Source of the DNA: Diabrotica undecimpunctata
Lineage: Eukaryota > Arthropoda > Insecta > Coleoptera > Chrysomelidae
Assembly: GCF_040954645.1 (NCBI RefSeq)
Contig: NC_092810.1
Location: forward strand, 13,936,377-14,000,376
Reading direction: 5' to 3'
DNA length: 64,000 nt
A program made the translations under genes and the position numbers. The notes beneath the pieces are model-generated. The model ran no database searches and had not been told where the DNA came from. It saw only the letters and a program-made list of their open reading frames with translations. This document shows positions 10,307 through 20,754 of the stretch, piece after piece (within the stretch, counting starts at the first letter, position 1; the number at the start of each line of letters is the position of its first letter).

Positions 10307-11224
10307 CTGAACAGGTTGAGGAGGGAAGAACTTTTTGTCTCAAGTCGTCATTCAGAACTATGTCTGTATTTTTTAATATGTTAATTTCCATCGATTCTAA
10401 TCTTCTGCTTTTTTACGCTATTCTATAAGATTCTTCCTTAAACCACATTTATTAGAATCTATGCAAATTTCCAAATTAAAAAATACAGACTTAATTCTAC
10501 TATTTCTATACATTTTTGGATTTCTATTACTTTCTTATTTGACTACGGTATAAAAGATCTAATTTCTCTTAAATATGTTTTCGTGCATGCAAAAAATTTA
10601 ACAAAAGTTTGTTTTTTACTTAAACGTCCTGAGCAATAACTCTGACGTTTTGTTTAGCGTCATTTATCAAATTGTTTGATAAAGACGTATTTAGTAGATC
10701 GATGTTTTCTTTGCGTGCACATTTTTAAATAAATCATTCGCTAATGATACGATGCTGGAATTTATAAAAACTTTGGAGGAAGTTTTATTAGCATAATTAG
10801 GTGGCTAAGATAATAATAAAACTTACCATAATTATAAAGTAATTATAGAGGAAATCTTTTAGAGACATGCACACCATTGGATAAATTCTAGAATATGCCA
10901 TTTAACGATTACTACGTTTGATATTATTTAAACTACTATTTCGTGGGTTAAATAACTTGCTTTTAAAAAGTTGTAACTATTGTTAGACAATTTAGTTGAC
11001 CTATTTTTTTCTTACGACGAAGCATAAACATCCAACCTCTTTTTTTATAAAATCTTCCTCCTAGTGTAAAATTACTGTTAGTTGATATTTTGAACAACAT
11101 TTTTATCCACTTTGACTTTCCTGATCTAGGATCGCAGCGCCTACCATAATAATCCCAATCCTTAAATCTAATAAACCAAGATACGTTCATCCACACTCCT
11201 ACCGCTGATATCGGTCACGTGTTG
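10307..11224. other. Unexplained stretch; one minus-strand open frame of 77 codons
   Basis: Mostly AT-rich. The minus-strand frame 11196-10963 contains WFIRFKDWDYYGRRCDPRSG and WIKMLFKI, looks compositionally coding-like, and has no stop. I do not recognise it, and no flanking element is identifiable. It may be an unrecognised transposon piece or chance. Confidence 0.35.
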
Positions 11225-11335
11225 TACCTGCAAACTTTTAGAAAAAATCTTTAATTATCGTTTCAAATGGCATCTTAAAAACAATAACCTAATAAGTATC
11301 AGACAAAGTGGATTTATAACGGGTATATCCACAAG
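11225..11335 (+). mobile_element. Short LINE RT fragment
   Basis: The plus strand reads KIFNYRFKWHLKNNNLISIR then QSGFITG, the finger segment (RL--yL-----is--QsGF) of Jockey/CR1-like reverse transcriptases. It is about 35 codons and joins directly onto the next LINE. Confidence 0.55.
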
Positions 11336-11337
11336 CT

Positions 11338-12210
11338 TTCGATAGAATATTTCGATAGCAAGATTACGATACCATAGAACACACGTCCGTAATAAACGCA
11401 ATGCAAAATTGTAGAATAGACAGCAGATATATTAACTTAATAAAAGAAACTATGAACCAAGCTACAGCTACATACTACCTAAATGAAAATGAACACACGA
11501 ACCCTGTACCATTAAACAGGGGAGTCAAACAGGGAGATACTTTATCACCCAAACTGTTCACCCTAGTTTTGGAGGACGTTTTTAAAAACCTAAATTGGAA
11601 ATATAAGGGAATAAACATCAATGGCCGCTACCTCAGTAATCTATGATTTGCAGATGACATAATCCTGATAGCTACTGACCTACAAGAAATGCAAACCATG
11701 CTTTTAGAACTACATACCGAATCTTCTAAAATAGGACTGAAAATGAATTTAAACAAAACAAAAGTCATGCACTCCGAAGACACCGTGACAATAATAAACG
11801 ATAAAGTTATAGAAAAAGTTGAAGAATATATATACTTAGGACAAAAAATAATACTAAATAGGGAAATTCAAACTGAAGAAATAAAAAGAAGAAGAAAGTT
11901 AGATAAGACAGAAAACCAAAGTCACCGATGTGGTGCAAAAATCATTAAAGTTGAAATGGGAATACGATGGACATATAGCTAGGAAGGATCTAAACACATG
12001 GCACAGATCAATTTTAACTTGGAGACCATACCAACACAAAAGACCCCGAGGCAGACCTCCTATGAGATGGACAGATGATCTGAAAAGGACTGCCGGGAAA
12101 AATTGGCTACAAGTAGCGTACAATAAAAAACAATGGAAAGGAAGACTTGAAGAGGCTTACGTTCAGATGTGGACGTGAATGGCTAGACGAAGAAGGAAAA
12201 GAAGAAGATA
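11338..12210 (+). mobile_element. LINE reverse transcriptase, 5'-truncated and internally deleted
   Basis: The plus strand encodes NRGVKQGDTLSPKLFTLVLE (11515), a palm FADDIILIATDL after an in-frame TGA (11641-11680), LNKTKVMHSED and YIYLGQKI. Near 11885-11905 the sequence jumps to the far C-terminal region (KWEYDGHIARKDLNTWHR, RPRGRPPMRWTDDLKRTAG, LEEAYVQMW), which ends at 12177 with an AGAAGGAAAAGAAGAAG tail. The thumb segment normally between YLG and the C-terminus (over 100 codons) is missing, so an internal deletion occurred. A related, fuller copy is at 35430-37128 (minus). Confidence 0.78.
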
Positions 12211-12224
12211 TCCACAAGAGAAAA

Positions 12225-12735
12225 TCCAATACCACTTGAATCAGTTATTCATGAATCTTTTCTGCGCAATACAAAATCTATTGCTGTGTTTTTTGACATA
12301 AGAATAGCTTTTGCCAGAAGATAGAGACATCTTATATTAAAAACGCTTACAAATTGAAATATTCAAGGGCATGTACTGTTCTTTATTAAAAATGTTTTAA
12401 CAACACGAACTTTTCAAGTTATTACCAATATTTTCTAGACGAGTACTTCAAAACCGCACTTCATAAAGATCTACTCTAAGTACAATACTCTTTCTAATTG
12501 CAATAAATAGTATTCTAAGTCAAATAAAGCTACCTATATTTACTAGCCTATATAAAAATGACTTGGACATTGGTCTAAATACTAACAATGTAATTCTGAG
12601 ATCACATATATTATAAACTGCCTTACACACAATTGAAAGCTGGTCTCAAAATAAGGGTTTTATATTTTCTGGTGAAAAGATTCGTTATTTAATTTTTTGC
12701 AAAAGAAACATTCAAGCATAGATCTTTAAGTTTCA
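12225..12735 (+). mobile_element. Jockey-type LINE RT fragment
   Basis: The plus strand reads LESVIHESFLRNTKSIAVFF then DIRIAFARR-RHLILKTL, matching the first RT palm block of Jockey elements (vavFfDie-AFD--WR--iL). Later come NVLTTRTFQVITNIF, SKQIKLPIFTSL-like and WS-NKGFIFSGEK segments. The second palm Asp pair is destroyed. There are many stops. It abuts the ZMYM1-like hAT remnant. Confidence 0.6.
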
Positions 12736-13270
12736 CCTTCAGCGATTGTCTGGCATCTTCGGTTGTTTCTCTAGGTATAATCTTTTTTTAACGTCTTTTA
12801 CTTTTTTTTCAAGGGAGATTCCCGGTTCATCACATCACAACTCATACCGATTGTCTTCCGAAAGACTCTTAAACTTCGGAGTTTTACTACGATGTTTCCA
12901 AGGCTTAAACCCTTCGTCTGTGTATACCTCTGTGCACGGTTTATTTCTTACAAGACATACTCCAATTAATGAAGGAATCCAAAAAATTTGAAGTCACAAA
13001 TGTTCCAGAGTAAAATTTCAGTAGAGCCCCGATATTTTCCTTGGCATCGTACAATTTTTCTGGCACTTCAACTAATTTATCAAATGTATGAAAATAGGTT
13101 TCACAGCTTCGTGATTGGCACTCCATCTAGTGTCAGATAACTGTTTTACAGATACACCTATAACTTCCATTTAAATCCCCCATCTATGCAAATAGAACAA
13201 GAAGAAATTGTATACACTTTTTTAAGTTGGAAAAACGTTATACAGCTAGGGTTGATTACAAATGCATGAA

Positions 13271-13300
13271 CTCCACACAAATTGGGAGATTTGTGTGGAG
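13271..13300. repeat. Perfect 12-bp hairpin
   Basis: The arms ctccacacaaat and atttgtgtggag are exact reverse complements around a 6-base loop. They lie inside the degraded hAT coding region and probably arose there by a small templated inversion. Confidence 0.75.
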
Positions 13301-13733
13301 CTCCACATGATTTTAATATTTTTTTCTTAATCCTTGCTTGGACACCCGTATGGATGCCTAATATAGTTGTTAATTTATTATCATAGCCTTAACTCTTAAA
13401 CAATTATCGATCCAATCCATCATTTTTCAGTACATTTATAATATCATTGGTTATGTCTAGTGATTTTTTCCCAGTAAGAACAAAAAATCCTAAAAAAGAT
13501 TCATTCATAATTATAATTTTACAATTTTCGGTAACATGAGCGCACTATATACCACAACCTCACTCAATTGTTCTAAGAAATGATGGTCTGGGAAACATCA
13601 GGAGTGCTGTCAAAAAGTGTCCCAAAATATTTTGCGTTTTTAATCCCTGTAATGATTTTCTGCTTGAAACTCTTGAGTAGCAAATCCATAAATTCATTTT
13701 GTATAATTGGAAACAAGTAAGTTACAGTGTTTT

Positions 13734-14114
13734 TTTTTACAGTAAATTGAGAAGGGCACAACGAAAGATGGAGAGATCGATGCTTGGAATAAGCTTAAGA
13801 AATAGAATAAGAAACGAGGAAGTTCGTAGACGAACTGGAGTGGAAGACATTATCGAACATATTACAAGGCAAAAATGGAGATAGGCAGGACATGTTGCAA
13901 GAATGAAAGACGACAGTTGGATAAAAAAATTGCTTGAGTGGAGACCACGGGCTGACCAGCGAAGCCGAGGAAGACCCCAACGCGATGGACCGACGACCTC
14001 AAAAGAATCGTGACCAATTGGATAGCAGAAGCGCAGAACAGAAGCAGATGAAAAAGTCTAGAGGACGCCTATGTTCAACAATGGACAACTAAGGGCTGAT
14101 TGATGATGATGATG
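13734..14114 (+). mobile_element. 5'-truncated LINE inserted in a hAT gene, 15-bp target duplication
   Basis: The plus strand encodes RRAQRKMERSMLGISLRNRI, then RNEEVRRRTGVEDIIEHI, KWR-AGHVARMKDDSWIKKL and LEWRPRADQRSRGRPQ, the final part of a LINE RT ORF. It ends with a (TGA)n tail at 14095-14114. The sequence aagttacagtgtttt occurs at 13719-13733 and again at 14115-14129, which is the target-site duplication. The interrupted hAT coding sequence resumes on either side. Confidence 0.88.
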
Positions 14115-14320
14115 AAGTTACAGTGTTTTAAGAAGAATGTATCCGTAAACATGTTCTTTTGGAACAAAATCATAATTTGAAGATAAATATGTTCAAGGAA
14201 GTTGTCACTCTTTTTCGAGGTCACGCCTTCCCTGTGATCTCGGAATGATGGGTTTTGCTTAGCTAGGAACAGAATTATGTTTAAAATTGGATGTAAAAGA
14301 TTGTTACATTTTTTCTGTTT

Positions 14321-15523
14321 TTTGACGTGACAACGTCTTAAATTAGGTTGTGGCTCGGAGTCATTTAAGAAAAAGTGTAACGCCCGCTCACGTCTGTTAC
14401 AGTGAGTCGCCGAACGAGAGGCCCGCCGGACCGGCGAATGCCTTGCGTCTCTCTCCCACTCAAACATGATCGGTCCGCTGCGCGCGGCACTAGAGAATTA
14501 GGCGCGTTGAATCGCTAAAGTTGAAAATCGTTGAAAGTATCGTCAGCTGTGTCTGTAGTGAAAATGTGGAGTGCTTAGATTCGTCATTTACAACAACTAC
14601 AACAGTAAAGGTAAATAATTGTACACTAATATTTCATTATCGTAAACTATGATTGATTGATTAATTGTTAGATTGACACAAAAGTTGAGAAACTGAGTTT
14701 ATAGGTTATGTCATACTATTGACAAATGTTGATAGTGTTAAGTAAATTATTAGTTTAAATCACTCTGCAATCAATCGTAATTCAGTCGATTGAGAAGAAA
14801 CAGCGCGTATTGCTAGTCAAACATTTAAAATAACAAATTATAACTTCTAACCTGTCAAAACAGGGCGACCAAACAAACGAACTAAACCGACCAATCACCA
14901 CGCGCGGAGTTAGAATTTAACTGTGTTTAGCAAGAATTTCAAATTCCAATTTTAGTAAATGTTTTAATTTTCAACTTTACCATTTACATTTACAAATTTT
15001 AATTAATTTCAAATTTATTTAGCAAAAATTTGAACCTTCGATCTGAATAAGTGTTTTGATTTTCAAATTGATTCTTTAAAACTAAAAATATTAAAATATA
15101 TATAATCAGAAGTGAACGTCACATAACATTATCTGTACTTATTATTATTTAATATGTAGGCAAATACATGTGACCATACTTGGTAGACACAATTGGAAAT
15201 GGTAAATTTTTATAACTGAAAAAAATAAATATATAAAATACTGGTAGCAAACAATAACTTCAATGATCAATATCTCCGCAACTAATTGATATATCGAAAA
15301 AATTTTCAAATAAATTTTGTAGAAAATAATAAGATCAATAATATAATATAAAATAAATAATATATAAAAATATAATATATAAAATATAAATAATATATAA
15401 AATACCTAATAAATCGGTAATGCAATTCTTATTTTCATTCAATTCCTTGTTCCTATTGTGCAATTTAATAATATTCATATCAATAAATATTCTACCGAGA
15501 AAAAGACGTTGTCACGTAAAATC
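14321..15523. mobile_element. Candidate non-autonomous DNA transposon with 15-bp terminal inverted repeats
   Basis: ACGTGACAACGTCTT near 14325-14339 and its reverse complement AAGACGTTGTCACGT at 15503-15517 bound about 1.2 kb without coding capacity. The left end abuts hAT coding sequence directly. The interior contains a GC- and CpG-rich block (about 14380-14510) that contrasts with the AT-rich surroundings, and then AT-rich DNA. No target duplication is clear. The hAT frame running through 14467-14320 is only chance continuation. It could alternatively be two halves of different insertions. Confidence 0.4.
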
Positions 15524-15801
15524 TTCGCCCGTAAAACCGACTTTACAGGCAACCGATTTTTTTTTTAATAATTTTTAGATTGGTGGGATAAATCGTTTTA
15601 TTTAATTTCAAATGTAAGGCAAGCGTTTTCCATTGTTATAGGTTGGCCAGGTGTTCCTCAGAGTTTTTATGTTGGAACAACGCTTTTTCATGTCCACGCT
15701 TACAAGAGTTTTTTTGTTTGTAACCAAATAAAAATGGAACCAGTCAGTGTAAGCTTGATAATTGCTTTATTTGGAAAATTATAGTTCGGTTAACCTTTCA
15801 G

Positions 15802-16751
15802 TATTAGCCTAGTCTGGTTAAAAAAAAAGGTGGAAAAATGTTTCGCAGATATCTGAAGCTTTTAAGACATAGGTGAAGGATACTAGATGATGAATAGATG
15901 AAAAGATACTCCTAGTTTTACCTTGCGTTTTTTTTAAGCAATAATTTATGGTCACAATTTGATTGTTTGTCTATAAATTTTTTCCCTTATATTTTAAATA
16001 AACAATATTTATGTTATTTTTTTATGTCAAGAATATCTTTATTTTTCCGTTTTTTTTAATTAAAATTGATAAATAATTTACAGAGATATTTGCAAAAAAG
16101 CAGTTTTTTGCACTAATTTATAAATTTTATTAATTTTTTTATTAACAAAATAAAATGGTATTAATACATTTAAACATCAAGAAATTACCATCTTTTAGAT
16201 TTGTGTGGAATTTCCCCCTGATCAGTCAAATATTTTATAAGTTATTTAATTTGTTTATCCCTGAGACTAATTATTTAAACTATTTAGCTTGCCCTATGCA
16301 TGATGTTAGACACATTCAGCAAATTTCATAGGATTCTTTAAGACTTAAACTATCTCAGAAGTGAAATGTATATTGAGTTTTCATCGAAATTATTTACAAA
16401 ATAGACGTTTGAAAAAGGGATATGTTTTTTACTTATAAACAATTGTAATAACTTCTATATTTTTCAAGCTACAGACTTGTACGTACAACCATTAGATAGC
16501 TGGTAACAAAGCTCACATTAAAAAATAAAAAACCTTCTATGACCAATAGGAACGAAGTTAGTGACTATTTAAAAATAAAATCATATCTCCATTGTTTATA
16601 AACATTAAGAAGTAAAATTTGCACAAATTTTGAATGAAAATCTAAACTTTATATTGAAACTTATAGCTATAAAATTTATCTAATTTTTCGAAACGACGGT
16701 ACTTTCGAAAGATCGACATAGGAAAGTGGAGAGGATATCTGTTTTAGCTCC
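15802..16751 (+). repeat. ~950-bp interspersed repeat, copy 1 (inverted partner at 18503-19482)
   Basis: It starts tattagcctagtctggtta and ends gttttagctcc. The whole length matches the reverse complement of 18503-19482 with scattered differences and small indels. Landmarks shared by both copies include atgtttcgcagatatctgaa, tggttgtacgtacaa (as its complement) and tcgacataggaaagtgga. No open frame is conserved. It is a non-coding repeat family, possibly the long inverted ends of a foldback-type or Maverick-like element. Two independent insertions are equally possible. Confidence 0.85.
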
Positions 16752-17433
16752 GTTTTTTTTTTTCGTCATCGGAACTTCAAATTGCAACACGTAGGAAAAA
16801 TTTACATTATCTCGGCTTCCTTTGTAGTTGCAAGCCTCTTTTTTTTATTCTGGGGTAGCTCGTCGAAATATGAATAACTACATAGTTTTCACTGGCCGGA
16901 AAATATGGGAAAACTCGGAAAAATTGAGTCCATTTGAAATTCACCCTAAATACTTACTTTTTTTTAATTTGCTCGAATAGTCTGTCACAGTATTAATAAT
17001 GATGACATAATTTTCACCGCTCATAAATCTCGGAAAATCCCGGAAAATCAATGATGTAATAATACTTATATATTTTATAAATTAAATTTCAGGTAATTTT
17101 TTACACATTATATTATTATATTCCTTATATTAATTATAATTGTTTGTATTTTTATAATTAACAATATTGATTTTTATTCTATTTTTCTTACAAATATGAT
17201 ATACAATATTAATCTAATCCGCCTTACTTCTTTGATAAAATAAGTCGATTTTTTCATCACTTGCCTTATTAAATTTTGCAATGTTTATTGAACTTTTTTT
17301 TTTTATTTTCTTTACATACATTGGTTTAAAAGTTAAAATTTGGTTCATTTATTCGACTTCACTGTCAGGTCTGAACCTTTTTGTTGCAGGTTGTTTGTCT
17401 TCACTTATTAAGTCAGTCTTTCCATACATTAAC
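16752..17433. other. AT-rich non-coding spacer
   Basis: No recognisable gene. The N-terminal 50 codons of the open frame that starts at 17281 are hydrophobic, low-complexity and not part of the LINE homology. Confidence 0.5.
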
Positions 17434-18500
17434 ATAATAATGGGCGATCTTAATGCCAAGGTGGGTCAAGGTAAGGTAGGAGTACAAGTAGGAAAATATG
17501 GGCTTGGAAACAGAAATGACAGAGGAGATCGATTGATTCAATTTTGCCAAAGTGAAGACTTCGTAATAACAAATACCTTTTTCAAATTACCTCCTCGACG
17601 GTTATATACGTGGACATCTCCACAACATACCAAAGAAAAAATAGTGAGAAATCAAATAGACTACATTATGATAGCAAGGAGGTATCATAATGCTGTTAAA
17701 TGTACTAAGACGTACCCAGGAGCTAATATAGGCTCAGATCATAACCCAGTAGTTACTGTGATAGAGGCGAGACCAAAAAAGATTAGAATACTACACAGAA
17801 AGGCACTAGATTTAAATAAACTTAGAAACAAAAATATACGACAAGAAACAGGAGAAGAAATAAATGAAAACCTCCGTTCAGTGCAGCAACAAATTAACGA
17901 TATAAACAACGTTAACCAAAAATTAAAGTACATAAATACAGCTATACAAACTGCAGGAAAAGAAACATCTTATAAAAACAACAACAAAGAATAAGGGGTG
18001 GATGACACAAGATATACTAGACTTGATGGAACAAAGAAGAAAGATGAAGAATTACCCAAACAAATACAAATAAATAAATAAACACATAAAAAAGAGAATA
18101 AAAGAAGCCAAAGAGGAGTGGATTAAAGAACAATGTGAAGAAATGGAAACCTATGAGAAAAACTACGATGCATTCAATATGCACAAAAAAGTATAAGAGA
18201 TAACAGGAAACATAAAGAAATGCCAAATAGGTAAACTTAAAGACAAAGATGGAAATCTTATTGTAGATCTAGAGAATAAAATAAAAAGATGGACAGAATA
18301 CCTGAATGAATTATTTGAAGACAATAGAAACAACTTAACTTAGATAATCAATGCAACTGGGCCAGACATATTGAAAGAAGAAGTAGAATACGCAATAAGA
18401 AACCCTAAAAATGGAAAAGCAAATGGACCTGATGAAATTCCTACAGAACTGTTGACGCTTTTGAATGATAAATCCGTAACCATAATATTAAATTTTACAG
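17434..18500 (+). mobile_element. LINE fragment: C-terminal half of AP endonuclease plus linker to RT
   Basis: The homology starts at NIIMGDLNAKVGQGK (Asp/Asn catalytic pair GDLNAK) and continues with YGLGNRNDRGDRLIQF, RRLYTWTSPQ, RNQIDYIMIARR and GSDHNPVVTV, which carries the catalytic SDH of the exonuclease-endonuclease-phosphatase fold. After the stop at 17994 the linker region goes on (WMTQDILDLMEQRRKM, YDAFNMHKKV, LKDKDGNLIV) up to the RT entry NGKANGPDEIPTELL. It stops where the inverted repeat copy begins at 18503. This is the part of an RTE-like ORF upstream of the RT core, and the RT core is absent. Confidence 0.85.
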
Positions 18501-18502
18501 CG

Positions 18503-19482
18503 AGGAGCTAAAACAGTTTCCCCTCCACTTTCCTATGTCGATCTTCCGAAAGTAACTTGGTTTCGAAAGGTTTTAAGTTTCGAAAAATTGGATGAATTTT
18601 ATAGCTATAAAATTCAGTATAAAGTTTAGATTTTCATTTAAAATTTGTGCAAATTTTACTTCTTAATGTTTATAAACAATGGAGATATAATTAGCAAAAA
18701 AATTGTCGCTAACTTCGTTCCTATTGTTCATAGAAGGTTTATTTTTGTTTGATAAATGTGAGTTTTTTACCAGCTATATAATGGTTGTACGTACAAGTCT
18801 GTAGCTTAAAAAATATAGAAGTTATTACAATTGTTTATAAGTAAAAAACATACCCCTTTTTCAAACGTTTATTTTGTAAATAATTTTGATGAAAACTCAA
18901 TATTCATTTAACTTCTGAGGTAGTATAAGTCTTAAAGAATCCTACGAAATTTGTTAAATGTGTCTAGCATCATTCATAGGGCAAGTTCAATGGTTTAAAT
19001 AATTAGTCCCAGGGATAAACAAATTGAATAACTTTTAAACTATTTGACCGATCGGGGGGAAATTTCGCACAAATTTAAAGGACAGTAATTCCTCAATGCT
19101 GAAATGTATTAATAACATTTTATTTTGTTAATAAAAAAATTCATTAAATTTATAAATTAGTGCAAAAAAACTGCTTTTTTGCAAATATCTCCGTAAATTA
19201 TTTATCAATTTTAATTGAAAAAACGGAAAAATATAGATATTCTTGATATAAAAAAATGGTATAAATATTGTTTATTTAAATTATAAGGGAAAAAACTTAT
19301 AGATAAAAAATTAAATTCTGACCATAAATTATTGTTAAAAAAAAACGCAAGGTAAAAATAGGAGTATCTTTTTATCTATTCGTCATCTAGTAACCCCCAC
19401 CTATGTCTTAAAAGCTTCAGATATCTGCGAAACATTTTGCCGTGAAATCGATGATTTTTGTATAACCAGACTGGGCTATATA
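18503..19482 (-). repeat. ~950-bp interspersed repeat, copy 2 (inverted relative to 15802-16751)
   Basis: Begins ggagctaaaac and ends ccagactgggctata, the reverse complement of copy 1. Homology stops abruptly at both ends. The inner end truncates the LINE at 17434-18500. Copy 2 has an extra stretch near its outer end (gatttcacggcaaa on the minus strand) replaced in copy 1 by an A-run. Confidence 0.85.
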
Positions 19483-20705
19483 TGCGGTTTAATTTTGTGT
19501 ATCAGTATCGCACACGGTCTACTACACCGGTCATATAAATAGTCATCTGGATGCATTTTGTTTAAATGTTTGTAGTTTATTTATACATAATTTATTTTTA
19601 TCGACATATTTTGTTTATTTAAATGTGTATTTAGGTAGCACAAAAAATAGTTAATAGTTAATAGTTAAAGAACTATATAAGTACTAAATTGTAAAGTATT
19701 TGTATGTAATAATATGTATCATACTTTCTGTGCATGTATCGTCGCTAATAACTCTGATTGGTTGATGCCGGTATATTGTGTAAATGAAAAAAATAATAAT
19801 TCATAATATATATATACTTTATATTACAAAAAGTCTTTATAGTAGGTAAAATGCTCATAGTACCAGTATGTCACAAATAAAAAGTAATTTATTAAATGGA
19901 ACCTATTCATTACGCATTCTGTCAAAGCTTTATAAACGAGTTTTTATCGATCCGAACTCTATACAAATATGTGCATATTGTTTGGTCCATTTGATATTCA
20001 TTTGTTTATTTAAAACGTGCCGCTCAAAATCATCAATTTTTCGTATGGAAATGGCGTGCATAAAAACAGCCACTTTGGACATGGTAAAAAAGAAAGCGCC
20101 ACTTTAATTTCACGCCAGCAGTGCACCTGCCAACAAAATTAAAACAATAATTTGAATACAAAAATGGAATGCTTCGCTCTATTATTAAAAAGGATACCGC
20201 AGGAATCTCTCGAAATATTCACTCAGCATAGAAATGATGATTTTAGCTACGCCCTCCAGAAATATTGCTCTTTGTTTTAAAAGTCCCTGCTGAACATTAA
20301 GTTTAAATTACGTCATGGCAAAACAGAGGAAAATATTTAACTAGCTGGCACTAGCTGGATATGATGTTATTATTTCTTAAATAAAATATATATCTTGCAT
20401 GAGCGCTAAGTCCCTGGAAATAAATTTTAATCAAATGCTGTTTTTAAAGGTAATCCTTGGAAAATCATAAATAATTTTTATGAGATACTATTAATTGTTG
20501 CTAATATTTGTTCAGTATTTTATTATAGGCTAGCTCGCATTTTTTAAATTGGCTTTTAACTATTAAGGCATTCACAGCTGATCACTGAAGTACTAAAAAG
20601 TAGAAAGAATGTGTTAGATAGAAGAAATCTGATATTTAAGTGTATAAATAAAAAATCAATCAGCTTTCGTAAAAGTCAAAACCGAGAAAACAAAGCAAAT
20701 AAAAA
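19483..20705. other. Non-coding stretch
   Basis: No recognisable gene or element. The 79-codon frame at 19868-20107 has no features I recognise. Confidence 0.5.
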
Positions 20706-20752
20706 CTCTGCGAGGTGTTCGACAAGGATTTACATTGACACCTCTCATATCC
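20706..20752 (+). mobile_element. 45-bp LINE RT sliver at the 5' edge of the Penelope element
   Basis: In a frame different from the Penelope ORF this reads LRGVRQGFTLTPLISN, which is RT motif RGVRQGC-LSPLLFN of LINEs. It sits right before the first Penelope-homologous residues. The 48 codons at the start of the long ORF (20611-20752) are therefore not Penelope sequence. Confidence 0.5.
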
Positions 20753-20754
20753 AA

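Larger units (their letters stand above)
12990..14318 (-). pseudogene. hAT-superfamily transposase (ZMYM1-like, TTF-type), split by a LINE
   Basis: Read on the minus strand from 14318: LLHPILNIILFLAKQNPSFR then DHREGVTSKKSDNFLEHI, the conserved block before the catalytic core. The LINE at 13734-14114 interrupts it. From 13760 the protein resumes with FPIIQNEFMDLLLKSFKQK and IKNAKYFGTLFDSTPDVSQT, which carries the first catalytic Asp region. Degraded DCRGQ-YDNGANM and C-AHSLNLV equivalents follow, and then KQLSDTRWSANHEAV and DKLVEVPEKLYDAKENIGAL. This order is that of the many insect ZMYM1/TTF-type hAT transposases. Multiple stops and frameshifts show that it is inactive. The C-terminal hATC domain was not found, though a possible out-of-place GFKPWKH motif lies at about 12900. 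Confidence 0.75.

Noticed and set aside
12740..12990. GFKPWKH motif as hAT TTF-finger N-terminus
   Set aside because: It lies downstream of the catalytic region in the minus-strand reading, so the order is wrong. It is too short to support a separate element.
15660..15800. HEKALFQHKNSEEHLANL on the minus strand as a zinc finger
   Set aside because: A single short stretch with His spacing but no Cys pair and no continuation. Probably chance.
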